From Planctomycetaceae bacterium (GTDB lineage: Bacteria > Planctomycetota > Planctomycetia > Planctomycetales > Planctomycetaceae): a DNA stretch of 6,786 bases. Positions within the stretch are counted from its first letter, which is position 1. Every line of letters begins with the position of its first letter. The position numbers were made by a program, and so were the translations under genes. The notes under the pieces were generated by a model. It was not told where the DNA came from. It worked only from the letters and a program-made list of their open reading frames with translations, and did not search any database. Shown here one piece after another: positions 1 to 6,786 of this stretch. Location of the stretch: NCBI GenBank assembly GCA_015487825.1, contig WFOZ01000435.1:1-6786 (forward strand), in the 5' to 3' direction.

Positions 1-1
1 A

Positions 2-469
2 AAGATCAAAGAGAAAAATGCTGACAACGAGGGTATAGATCAGTTAGATATTGGTTTCCGTGTATTGAAAGTAGATACCTCGAACATGACCGATGTCTAT
101 TACTCCCCCGACGAATTCAAACATGATGACCTGTTTTCCCAGGTAGATAATATCCGCGAAGACCGAAGTGCTGAAGATCTGTTATTCCAGGTGCTATTGG
201 ACTGGGGCGTGGATCTAACCCTCCCCATCCACAAAAAAACGATTCAAGGTAAGACAGTGTTCTTTGTCGATGAAAATGCCCTGGTTGCCTGCTTCGATAC
301 AGATGTGGGTGAAGCACTGGTTAGAGAGTTGGCACAGTTCCGTAGCTACGATATGCCTATTCGAAAGATAATATTCCGCGACAACGGCTTTGCCTCCGAT
401 GCCGTCAAGATAAATGTTGAACAGATCTTCAAACAGCTCTCTCCGGGTACCGAAGTGAAGTCTATCTAA
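2..469 (+). CDS. mod: Type III restriction-modification DNA methyltransferase (Mod), C-terminal part
   Basis: This is the last 155 residues of a gene that begins before the window; the frame is open from base 2 and ends with TAA at 467-469. Mod subunits of type III systems methylate adenine within an asymmetric recognition sequence and supply sequence recognition to the Mod-Res complex. The visible part is the conserved C-terminal tail of that family: a stretch reading [12 protein letters not shown] near residues 18-29 of the fragment, the block [19 protein letters not shown], and the ending [19 protein letters not shown] followed by [10 protein letters not shown]. The catalytic DPPY and FxGxG motifs and the target-recognition domain lie upstream and cannot be judged. 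An in-frame TTG at 65 is internal and not a true start. res follows 10 bases later, which is the usual mod-res operon order. The family call is secure; the sequence specificity is unknown. Confidence 0.93.
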   Translation, partial: KIKEKNADNEGIDQLDIGFRVLKVDTSNMTDVYYSPDEFKHDDLFSQVDNIREDRSAEDLLFQVLLDWGVDLTLPIHKKTIQGKTVFFVDENALVACFDTDVGEALVRELAQFRSYDMPIRKIIFRDNGFASDAVKINVEQIFKQLSPGTEVKSI

Positions 470-473
470 GGGG
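468..473 (+). promoter_or_regulatory. Ribosome binding site of res
   Basis: AAGGGG overlaps the mod stop codon and lies 6 bases before the ATG at 480, fixing that ATG as the res start. An ATG at 475 opens only ATG-GGA-TGA, whose stop overlaps the res start as ATGA, so mod and res translation are probably coupled. Confidence 0.6.
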
Positions 474-479
474 CATGGG

Positions 480-3400
480 ATGAAACTCAAGTTTAAAGTC
501 CAGCCCTATCAGACCAATGCGGTTGAGGCAGTCGTGGACTGCTTTGCGGGTCAGGTTAATGCAGCTGGTATTCAATATCGTATTGACCCAGGTCGTGCAG
601 CGAAGGGGCAAACCATTGGTAGCACGGCCACCAGTGAGTACGGCTTTAAAAACGCCGATCTGCAACTAGCTGATGCGCAGCTGATGGAAAATATTCATAC
701 CGTTCAGCGACTACAGAATCTGCCCTTGTCTGGCAAGCTGGTCTCCAGTGCTGGGTGCAAAGTGAATCTTGATATAGAGATGGAAACGGGCACCGGCAAG
801 ACCTACTGCTACATCAAGACCATCTTTGAAATGAACAAGCGCTATGGCTGGAGCAAGTTCATTATCGTGGTGCCCAGTATCGCTATTCGTGAGGGAGTGG
901 CTAAGTCGCTGGAAATTACCGCCGACCACTTCACCGAGAGTTACGGCAAGAAGGTGCGCTCATTCATCTATAACTCTAGACAGTTACATCACCTGGAGAG
1001 CTTTTCTTCAGATGCGGGTATCAATGTCATGGTTATAAATATTCAGGCCTTTAATGCTACAGGCAAGGATAATCGCCGCATTTATGATGAGCTGGATGAC
1101 TTTCAATCACGTAAGCCCATCGATGTGATTAGTGGTAATCGTCCTATTCTGTTTTTGGATGAACCACAGAAAATGGAAGGCAAGAAAACCCTTGAGGCCT
1201 TGGCTAAGTTCAAGCCCTTGATGATTCTGCGTTATTCCGCAACCCATAAAACCCAACACAACAAGATTCATCGCTTGGATGCCCTGGATGCCTATAACCA
1301 GAAGCTGGTGAAAAAGATCGCTGTGCGGGGTATATCGGTGAAGGGTTTGGCGGGAACCAATGCCTATCTCTACCTGGAATCCATCGAGATTTCCAAAAAG
1401 GCCCCGGTGGCCCGTATCGAGATTGAAGTGCAACAAAATGCCGGGGCCATAAAGCGCAAGATACTGCGTCTGGAGAAGGGCAAAGATCTATTTGTGCAGT
1501 CCGGTGAGCTGGAACAATATCGTGGTTTTGTTATTTCCCAAATCGACGCCAACCACGATACGGTGGAGTTCACCAATGGCGAGGAGCTGAGCGCGGGTGA
1601 TGCTACCGGTGATGTAACAGAAGAGACCATACGCCGCATTCAAATCCGCGAGACTATCAAAGCGCACTTGGAAAAGGAGCAGCAGCTCTTTCGACAGGGC
1701 ATTAAGGTGCTATCGCTGTTTTTTATCGATGAGGTAGTGAAATACCGCGACTATAGCCAACCTGATGATAATGGTCTGTATGCCTCTGTTTTTGAGGAAG
1801 AGTACGATCAACTCAAAGCCGAGTATCTGGGAGAACTGACGCTGGATAATGAGGCGTACAGAAAATACCTGGCACGGGACAAGTCAGCCCGTGTCCATGA
1901 GGGTTATTTCTCCATAGATAAAAAGTCAAAAAAACTGGTTGATCCAAAATTCAGACTGCGGGGTGAAGCAGCTGGTTTGTCGGATGATGTAGATGCCTAT
2001 GACCTGATTCTAAAAAAGAAGGAACGTTTGCTCTCTTTTGATGAACCGGTACGTTTCATCTTCTCCCACTCGGCACTGCGTGAAGGCTGGGATAACCCCA
2101 ATGTGTTTGTGATGTGCATGCTAAAGCACAGTGATAACACCATTTCACGCCGCCAGGAAGTCGGGCGTGGATTAAGGTTGTCGGTTAATCAGCAGGGTGA
2201 TCGAATGGATCATCCCGTAACGGTGCACGACATTAATGTACTGACCGTAGTGGCCAGTGAAAGTTATAAAGATTTTGTGGCGAATCTACAGCAAGAAATT
2301 AGCAAGTCTCTTTCTGAACGCCCAAGAAAAGCTGACGAGGCTTATTTCACTGGCAAGGTGATCAGGACGGAAACAGGTGTCTTGGAAATCACACCACTGA
2401 TGGCCAAGCAGATTTATAAATACCTGTTAAAAAATGACTATACAGACGATGCCACGGATCAGATCGCTGAGTCTTATCACAACGCTAAAGCTAATGGTGA
2501 GTTGGCGGCATTACCTCCAGAACTTGTTCCCCATGCCGATCAAATCTTTGGCCTGATCGATAGTCTGTTCAGCGAGTCCCAATTGATTGAACCGGATGAT
2601 GGCCGCGCCGCTAAAACCAACCCTCTGAATAATAATTTCGAGAAGAAGGAGTTCAAAGCGCTTTGGAGCCGTATAAACCACAAGGCGGTTTATCGGGTTG
2701 AATTCGAATCAAGTGAACTCATCCGTAACAGCATCCAAGTGCTGGATAAGGAGCTGAGAGTGACGCCGCTTCAGTACACCATTCAGTCGGGTATTCAGGG
2801 TGAACAGGTTACTGACTCACAGCTTAAGAGCGGTGATGGATTTAAGCTGGAAAACACAGTGATCGAAACCCATAATGCTTCAATTCATTCAATGGTTAAG
2901 TACGATCTGTTGGGCAAACTGGCGGACAATACAAAGCTGACCCGTAAAACCATCGCTGAAATGCTAAGCGGTATTCAACCGGCGGTATTCAAGCAATTCA
3001 AACAGAACCCCGAGCACTTTATCACTGAGGCGACCCGACTTATTAATGAGCAAAAGGCTACCGTCATCATCGAGCAATTAACCTATGATGAAATAGCCGA
3101 TCAGCACTCCATTGATATATTTACGGCAGGACAGAGTAAGCAGGACTTCAGCAAGGCCGGGGAAAAGCTCAAGAATCATATCTACGACTATGTGGTGACT
3201 GATTCAAATATTGAACGTGAGTTCGTCAAAGAGCTGGATACCAGTGCAGAGGTAGTGGTCTATGCAAAACTCCCCCGTGGTTTTCTGATTCCCACACCTG
3301 TCGGTGATTACAATCCAGACTGGGCGATCTCCTTCAAAGAAGGTTCGGTTAAACACATCTACTTCATCGCAGAGACTAAAGGCTCAATGTCCACGATGGA

Positions 3401-3554
3401 TCTACGAGCTATTGAAGAAAAGAAAATCGACTGTGCCCGTAAATTCTTTGATGAGATCAATCGCAAAATTGATTCAAAACACGTTAAGTATGATGTTGTT
3501 ACCAGCTACGGGAAGTTGATGGAGATTGTTGGCATGGGAGGAGAAACGCTATGA
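480..3554 (+). CDS. res: Type III restriction enzyme Res subunit (SF2 helicase plus PD-ExK nuclease)
   Basis: The 1024-residue protein matches the usual Res length of about 900-1000 or slightly more. Res uses ATP to communicate along DNA between recognition sites bound by Mod and cuts unmodified DNA. Motifs visible in order: Walker A ETGTGKT at residues 102-108; the DEAD-like motif II DEPQ at 227-230; motif III SAT at 253-255; a motif V-like ALREGWDNP at 532-540; motif [11 protein letters not shown] at 559-567. Near the C-terminus is the nuclease site, with PD at 946-947 and E-T-K at 965-967. The 18-residue step from the Asp to the Glu is typical of type III Res nucleases. No frameshift or missing catalytic residue is seen, so the enzyme should be active. 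The gene follows mod by 10 bases and ends in an ATGA overlap with a mini-ORF. Sampled GC is about 47-55%. Confidence 0.96.
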   Translation: MKLKFKVQPYQTNAVEAVVDCFAGQVNAAGIQYRIDPGRAAKGQTIGSTATSEYGFKNADLQLADAQLMENIHTVQRLQNLPLSGKLVSSAGCKVNLDIEMETGTGKTYCYIKTIFEMNKRYGWSKFIIVVPSIAIREGVAKSLEITADHFTESYGKKVRSFIYNSRQLHHLESFSSDAGINVMVINIQAFNATGKDNRRIYDELDDFQSRKPIDVISGNRPILFLDEPQKMEGKKTLEALAKFKPLMILRYSATHKTQHNKIHRLDALDAYNQKLVKKIAVRGISVKGLAGTNAYLYLESIEISKKAPVARIEIEVQQNAGAIKRKILRLEKGKDLFVQSGELEQYRGFVISQIDANHDTVEFTNGEELSAGDATGDVTEETIRRIQIRETIKAHLEKEQQLFRQGIKVLSLFFIDEVVKYRDYSQPDDNGLYASVFEEEYDQLKAEYLGELTLDNEAYRKYLARDKSARVHEGYFSIDKKSKKLVDPKFRLRGEAAGLSDDVDAYDLILKKKERLLSFDEPVRFIFSHSALREGWDNPNVFVMCMLKHSDNTISRRQEVGRGLRLSVNQQGDRMDHPVTVHDINVLTVVASESYKDFVANLQQEISKSLSERPRKADEAYFTGKVIRTETGVLEITPLMAKQIYKYLLKNDYTDDATDQIAESYHNAKANGELAALPPELVPHADQIFGLIDSLFSESQLIEPDDGRAAKTNPLNNNFEKKEFKALWSRINHKAVYRVEFESSELIRNSIQVLDKELRVTPLQYTIQSGIQGEQVTDSQLKSGDGFKLENTVIETHNASIHSMVKYDLLGKLADNTKLTRKTIAEMLSGIQPAVFKQFKQNPEHFITEATRLINEQKATVIIEQLTYDEIADQHSIDIFTAGQSKQDFSKAGEKLKNHIYDYVVTDSNIEREFVKELDTSAEVVVYAKLPRGFLIPTPVGDYNPDWAISFKEGSVKHIYFIAETKGSMSTMDLRAIEEKKIDCARKFFDEINRKIDSKHVKYDVVTSYGKLMEIVGMGGETL
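3536..3543 (+). promoter_or_regulatory. Strong Shine-Dalgarno before the ATGA at the end of res
   Basis: GGGAGGAG lies 7 bases before the ATG at 3551. It is one of the best ribosome binding sites in the window, yet the frame it serves is only nine codons long. This mismatch suggests either a coupling leader or the surviving start of a lost gene. Confidence 0.55.
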
Positions 3555-3580
3555 ATGTACTCACCACAAATTTGCTTTGA
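3551..3580 (+). other. Nine-codon mini-ORF overlapping the res stop (possible gene remnant or leader)
   Basis: ATG at 3551 overlaps the res TGA as ATGA and encodes MNVLTTNLL before TGA at 3578-3580. Start and ribosome binding site look like those of a genuine translationally coupled gene, but the product is too short to be a known protein. It is not in frame with the RloC-like start at 3639, so it does not extend that gene. The first residues weakly resemble the SbcD start in this window (MKLLHTSDW): M1, L4 and T6 coincide. That could mean a decayed duplicate of a downstream gene start, but with so few residues chance is a fair explanation. It may otherwise be a short leader that delivers ribosomes towards the next gene. 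Confidence 0.35.
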
Positions 3581-3638
3581 AAACCCACCGTAATAATACA
3601 GCCCGTGCAGCGTATTGTTAAATCAGAAGGATCTACAA
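3581..3638 (+). other. Short gap before the RloC-like gene
   Basis: This is the longest non-coding interval in the window, made of the 58 bases between the mini-ORF and the next start. It contains an AT-rich patch, TAATAATAC at 3591-3599, whose AATAAT (3592-3597) is close to a sigma70 -10 box. The upstream TTGCTT (3572-3577) is a poor -35 at a short 14-base spacing, so a separate promoter for the next gene is possible but unproven. No hairpin followed by a T run is seen, so read-through from res is expected. Confidence 0.3.
3625..3631 (+). promoter_or_regulatory. Ribosome binding site of the RloC-like gene
   Basis: AGAAGGA ends 7 bases before the ATG at 3639. This selects that ATG over the in-frame TTG at 3615, which would place the ribosome binding site inside the gene. 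Confidence 0.6.
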
Positions 3639-5885
3639 ATGAGCATTGATAGAATCAGCAAAATTAAGAACCAACGGATCTTCCGTAGTTTTGTGTGGCC
3701 ACAGGATCTTCTGGATTTCAGGAAAAAAAATCTGTTCTATGGGTGGAATGGTACCGGCAAGTCAACACTGTCCAATCTATTTCGCTCCATTAAAAAACGT
3801 GCCTCGGTCAACGAAGGGGAAGTAGAGTTCATTATATCAGGCAGCAAAATCGATGGTGCGGTACTAACCACTAGTCAGGGACTCCCTCAAGTTCGCGTAT
3901 TTAATAAGGACTTCATCTCCGAAAACGTATTTACCAGTCATGGGTCGGTAGTACCGATCTTTTTCCTGGGTGAAGAAAATATAGAAAAACAAAAACAGGT
4001 TGAGAGCCTGAAAGCAAGGCTTGAGGAGACAGGAAAAAGCGGACGTGATAAAGAAGCTGACAAAAAGCGAAGCGTAAAAGCATTGGATGACTTCAAAAAA
4101 GATCACGCCAAATCGATCAAGGATTTGCTCAGCTCGTCAGGCGGCAACAATCCTTACAATAACTATGACAAACGAGCATTCCAGGTGAAGTGCGATGTGC
4201 TACTAAAACTGTCCGTGCCTGATCAGAAAGAAAAAATATTGAGTGCTGAAAACCTCGACTTACTGAAGAAGAAAAAAGAAGCATCGCCGAAAGAAAAATT
4301 GGATCCTCTTAAATACATATACCCCAATACGCAGCAGTTAACTGATCAAGTCACAGCAGTGCTTGGAAAGACTGTAATCTCAAGTGTTATTGATGCCCTG
4401 AAGGATGATCAAGAGTTATCAGGATGGGTTAAAATCGGGCTTGCAAAGCACAAGAAAGATAATTCCGCTGACTGCCTTTTTTGCGGGCAAACTTTACCCG
4501 ATGGTCGTTTGCAGGAACTCGAATCACATTTCAACGACAGGTATAACGACTTTATTGCAGAGATAGAGAGCCTTTCTGGTGCTGTTCAATCTGCAATAGA
4601 CACCCTAAAATTATGCACACCTCCAAACAGACTTGGCCTGTATGACCATTTGCTAAGTGAATATGACGCCAAAGTAGCAGAACTTTCAAAAGAATTAGCC
4701 CGCGTTAAATCCTACCTCCAAGGACTTCTTCAAATCCTAGATGAAAAGACAAAAGCACCATTTCAGACGATTGCCAAGAAATTTGAAGTTGTTATTGGAA
4801 GCGCAGATATTTTCTCAGAGCTGAATTCAATAATCACCAGACACAACAGCGAGACGGATAACTTTCAGTCTGCAATAAGCGAAGCTCGTTCTGCTATTGA
4901 AGAATCTCTGGTTGCAGATTGCTTGATTGAATATATCCAAAAAAAGAATGGAATTGATGTTTTGAGCAACGAGATACAAGAAATCTCGAACGAAACAACT
5001 GAATTGACATCGAAGATTCGTGAAATTGAAAAAGATATCGAAGAGCATCGTAGGCCAGCTGATGAACTCAATGCAGACATTTGTTCCTATCTTGGAAGAA
5101 ATGAGTTGACCTTTGAAGTCAAGGGGACTGGTTACCAAATTACTCGCAATGGAACTGTAGCGGAGAACTTGAGCGAGGGTGAAAAGACTGCTATTGCATT
5201 TCTGTATTTCCTGAAATCACTCGGAGATAAATCGTTTTCTTTGCATGATGGGGCTGTGGTCATAGATGACCCCATATCAAGCCTGGATTCTAACTCAATT
5301 TACCATGCATACGGTTTTATGAAAGAAAGCACAAAGGATGCAGGGCAGCTATTTGTTCTGACACACAATTTTACTTTTTTCCAGCAGGTTAAGAAGTGGT
5401 TTTCATACCATAAAAAAAGGGAGCGTTCTTTCTACATGCTTGAAGCGCAATCTGATAGCAAGGGAAGATTTTCAACTATCAGGCCTTTGGATTCTCTCCT
5501 TCAAAATTATGAATCCGAATATCAATATCTATACTCAATTGTTTATAAATGTGCAAATGGAGGAGCCGGTAGTCTCTCTGATTTTTATCAGATGCCGAAC
5601 ATAGCAAGAAGGCTTCTCGAAAGTTTTCTTTCTTTTAAACAACCTCAATACAACAGCTCGGTATCACTTGATAAAAGAATACAGGATATTGCTTTCGATG
5701 AGGCGAAGAAGGCACGCATATTAAGGTTCACTAACACCCTCTCTCACAATCGATACGTTGAGGATCAACCAGGCAATGACCTTTCCATCTTGAGCGAGTC
5801 GCCGGCAGTTTTGTCTGATTTGCTGTCTCTTATGGCTCACTTAGATGCGGCCCACTGCAAATCAATGGAGGATGTTTTTTCATGA
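3639..5885 (+). CDS. rloC: RloC-like ABC ATPase, candidate tRNA anticodon nuclease (AAA_13 family)
   Basis: The protein has 748 residues from the ATG at 3639, chosen for its AGAAGGA site; an in-frame TTG at 3615 would add eight. Motifs seen: Walker A GWNGTGKST at 35-43; the block VRVFNKDFISENVF at about 85-98, characteristic of PrrC/RloC-type ATPases; CLFC at 279-282, a zinc-hook-like CxxC between charged helical arms; ABC signature LSEGEK at 511-516; Walker B ending IDDP (542-545) with D-loop SSLD (547-550); H-loop LTHN with His576. Towards the C-terminus, NIARRLLESFLSF gives Arg657 and Glu661, and TLSHN gives His703. These are plausible counterparts of the PrrC/RloC Arg-Glu-His nuclease triad. 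In known cases RloC cuts host tRNA at the anticodon, gated by its ATPase and zinc hook, and disables the infected cell; rlo genes were named for their linkage to restriction loci. AAA_13 family membership is firm; the nuclease assignment is a motif-based inference. Sampled GC of about 32-45% is lower than in its neighbours, suggesting separate origin. Confidence 0.72.
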   Translation: MSIDRISKIKNQRIFRSFVWPQDLLDFRKKNLFYGWNGTGKSTLSNLFRSIKKRASVNEGEVEFIISGSKIDGAVLTTSQGLPQVRVFNKDFISENVFTSHGSVVPIFFLGEENIEKQKQVESLKARLEETGKSGRDKEADKKRSVKALDDFKKDHAKSIKDLLSSSGGNNPYNNYDKRAFQVKCDVLLKLSVPDQKEKILSAENLDLLKKKKEASPKEKLDPLKYIYPNTQQLTDQVTAVLGKTVISSVIDALKDDQELSGWVKIGLAKHKKDNSADCLFCGQTLPDGRLQELESHFNDRYNDFIAEIESLSGAVQSAIDTLKLCTPPNRLGLYDHLLSEYDAKVAELSKELARVKSYLQGLLQILDEKTKAPFQTIAKKFEVVIGSADIFSELNSIITRHNSETDNFQSAISEARSAIEESLVADCLIEYIQKKNGIDVLSNEIQEISNETTELTSKIREIEKDIEEHRRPADELNADICSYLGRNELTFEVKGTGYQITRNGTVAENLSEGEKTAIAFLYFLKSLGDKSFSLHDGAVVIDDPISSLDSNSIYHAYGFMKESTKDAGQLFVLTHNFTFFQQVKKWFSYHKKRERSFYMLEAQSDSKGRFSTIRPLDSLLQNYESEYQYLYSIVYKCANGGAGSLSDFYQMPNIARRLLESFLSFKQPQYNSSVSLDKRIQDIAFDEAKKARILRFTNTLSHNRYVEDQPGNDLSILSESPAVLSDLLSLMAHLDAAHCKSMEDVFS
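5867..5872 (+). promoter_or_regulatory. Strong Shine-Dalgarno before the ATGA at the end of the RloC-like gene
   Basis: GGAGGA inside the 3' end of the RloC-like gene lies 9 bases before the ATG at 5882. As at the end of res, it serves only a very short frame. Confidence 0.45.
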
Positions 5886-5908
5886 TTGTCCGCGTAAGGG
5901 AAGGTTGA
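5882..5908 (+). other. Eight-codon mini-ORF overlapping the RloC-like gene's stop
   Basis: ATG at 5882 overlaps the TGA at 5883-5885 (ATGA) and encodes MIVRVREG, then stops at TGA 5906-5908, followed directly by TAA. It is in the same frame as sbcD, whose ATG lies six bases after the TGA stop, so ribosomes ending here could re-initiate at sbcD. It may be a coupling leader, or junction sequence left when the RloC-like gene joined the operon. No protein function is proposed. Confidence 0.3.
5896..5904 (+). promoter_or_regulatory. Ribosome binding site of sbcD
   Basis: AAGGGAAGG ends 10 bases before the ATG at 5915. The spacing is a little long but acceptable, and the site lies within the mini-ORF, consistent with coupled translation. 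Confidence 0.45.
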
Positions 5909-5914
5909 TAAAGC

Positions 5915-6786
5915 ATGAAACTCCTCCATACCTCTGACTGGCATATAGGTCGGACTCTATACGGCAGAAAGCGTTATGAGGAGTTTGAGGCGTTTCTGAC
6001 CTGGCTGGCGGGGACAATTCAGAAGAACGATGTCGATGCTCTGCTGGTAGCGGGCGATGTTTTCGACACCAGCGCCCCAAGTAACCGTGCCCAGGAACTC
6101 TATTACCGCTTTTTGTGCCGTGTTGCGGCCTCTTCCTGTCGTCATGTTGTGGTGATTGCAGGAAACCATGATTCCCCCTCGTTTCTCAATGCGCCCAAGG
6201 AGTTACTCAAAGCACTCGATGTTCATGTGATCGGCTTGGTGCCTGAAAACCAGGAAGATGAGGTGCTTGTTCTTCGTAATGATGACCACTCTCCAGAACT
6301 GATCGTCTGTGCCGTTCCCTACCTACGGGACAGGGATATCCGTGTGGCTGAAGCCGGAGAAAGTGTTGAGGAGAAGGAGCGCAAGCTGATTGATGGCATT
6401 CGTGGTCACTATGCCGATGTGGCGGCTTTGGCAGAACAGAAGCGCTTGGAATTTGGGGCAGAAATACCGATCATTGCCATGGGGCACCTTTTTGCAGCCG
6501 GGGGGCAAACCACTGACGACGACGGTGTGCGGGAACTGTATATAGGCTCGCTGGCTCATGTTACTGCTGGAATCTTTCCTGAAAACCTGGACTATCTTGC
6601 GCTTGGTCATCTCCATGTCCCGCAGAAGGTGAGCGGTTCTGAGGTGATGCGCTACAGCGGCTCTCCTATACCCATGGGCTTTGGAGAGGCAAAACAGCAA
6701 AAGAGTGTTTGCCTGATCGAATTTGCAAACAACGAGCCAGCGGTTCAGCTTATCAATGTGCCAGTCTTTCAGAAGCTTGAGCGTGT
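5915..6786 (+). CDS. sbcD: Exonuclease SbcD (Mre11-type), N-terminal part, cut by window end
   Basis: 290 codons are visible, out of about 400 in a typical SbcD, and the frame is open to the window edge. SbcD is the Mn-dependent nuclease of the SbcCD (Mre11-Rad50) complex, which cuts DNA hairpins, processes double-strand ends and clears protein-blocked ends. The start MKLLHTSDWHIGR is the standard family N-terminus and fixes the ATG at 5915. Metal-binding motifs are intact: Asp8 and His10 (SDWHIG), Asp48 (AGDVFD), Asn84-His85-Asp86 (GNHDS), His191 (MGH) and His232/His234 (GHLH). The later block RYSGSPIPMGFGEA (246-259) is also typical of SbcD. sbcC normally follows directly and would lie beyond the window. 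Placement behind a restriction operon and an RloC-like gene suggests a defence role for this copy, possibly in addition to a housekeeping copy elsewhere; that is inference. Sampled GC is about 50-58%. Confidence 0.94.
   Translation, partial: MKLLHTSDWHIGRTLYGRKRYEEFEAFLTWLAGTIQKNDVDALLVAGDVFDTSAPSNRAQELYYRFLCRVAASSCRHVVVIAGNHDSPSFLNAPKELLKALDVHVIGLVPENQEDEVLVLRNDDHSPELIVCAVPYLRDRDIRVAEAGESVEEKERKLIDGIRGHYADVAALAEQKRLEFGAEIPIIAMGHLFAAGGQTTDDDGVRELYIGSLAHVTAGIFPENLDYLALGHLHVPQKVSGSEVMRYSGSPIPMGFGEAKQQKSVCLIEFANNEPAVQLINVPVFQKLER

Noticed and set aside
65..67. TTG at 65 as the start of a small separate gene
   Set aside because: The same frame is open to the window edge and the residues before it (including GFRV) match the Mod C-terminal region, so it is internal to mod.
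1107..1639. Minus-strand open frames within res
   Set aside because: They are antisense to the conserved Res coding frame and resemble no protein family.
3570..3600. A strong dedicated promoter for the RloC-like gene
   Set aside because: Only a near-consensus -10 box is present; the best -35 is weak and badly spaced, so it is noted only as a possibility.
3615..3638. TTG start that would extend the RloC-like protein by eight residues
   Set aside because: The AGAAGGA site at 3625-3631 fits the ATG at 3639, and no ribosome site of similar quality precedes the TTG.
5875..5880. T run at the end of the RloC-like gene as a terminator
   Set aside because: It is only six T, lies inside the coding frame, and no GC-rich hairpin precedes it.
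3639..5885. SbcC or a plain SMC protein as the identity of the ATPase
   Set aside because: At 748 residues it is shorter than SbcC, which usually exceeds 1000; it has PrrC/RloC-type features (the NKDF block, IDDPISSLD, a C-terminal extension after the H-loop) and precedes sbcD rather than following it.
5880..6700. Several minus-strand open frames opposite sbcD, up to 125 codons
   Set aside because: They lie antisense to a clearly recognised SbcD with intact motifs, have no plausible ribosome sites or family features, and are composition shadows.

Overview
The window reads as part of a bacterial phage-defence or DNA-processing operon, all on the + strand. The order is the 3' end of a type III restriction-modification methyltransferase gene (mod), a complete type III restriction subunit (res), a complete ABC-type ATPase gene that looks like the tRNA anticodon nuclease RloC, and the 5' part of sbcD, which runs off the right edge. 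About 95% of the window is coding. I saw no tRNA, rRNA, CRISPR array, IS element, obvious terminator or strong promoter. Moderate GC, Shine-Dalgarno starts and protein style suggest a proteobacterium, probably a gammaproteobacterium. That is inference, and no gene here fixes the species.

Layout: positions 1-469 hold the C-terminal 155 residues of Mod. Res follows after 10 bases, at 480-3554, and carries intact helicase motifs and a C-terminal PD-ExK nuclease motif. An ATGA overlap with a strong Shine-Dalgarno at the end of res opens only a 9-codon ORF (3551-3580). After a short gap comes the RloC-like gene (3639-5885). It has Walker A, a CxxC zinc-hook-like motif between helical arms, an ABC signature, Walker B, a D-loop, an H-loop and a candidate Arg/Glu/His nuclease triad near the C-terminus. 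Its stop again overlaps an ATG (ATGA) with a strong Shine-Dalgarno, and this also opens only a mini-ORF (8 codons, 5882-5908). sbcD starts at 5915 with all visible Mre11-type phosphoesterase motifs intact.

How they may work together (inference): Mod marks self DNA and Res cuts unmodified invading DNA. The RloC-like protein would be a second line that cleaves host tRNA when DNA damage or failed restriction is sensed. SbcD, presumably with SbcC beyond the window, would process DNA ends or hairpins. The RloC-like gene is visibly lower in GC than its neighbours and sits between two ATGA junctions. It may therefore be cargo inserted into a mod-res-sbcCD operon. This four-part arrangement, and the seam around the RloC-like gene, are the most interesting things here.
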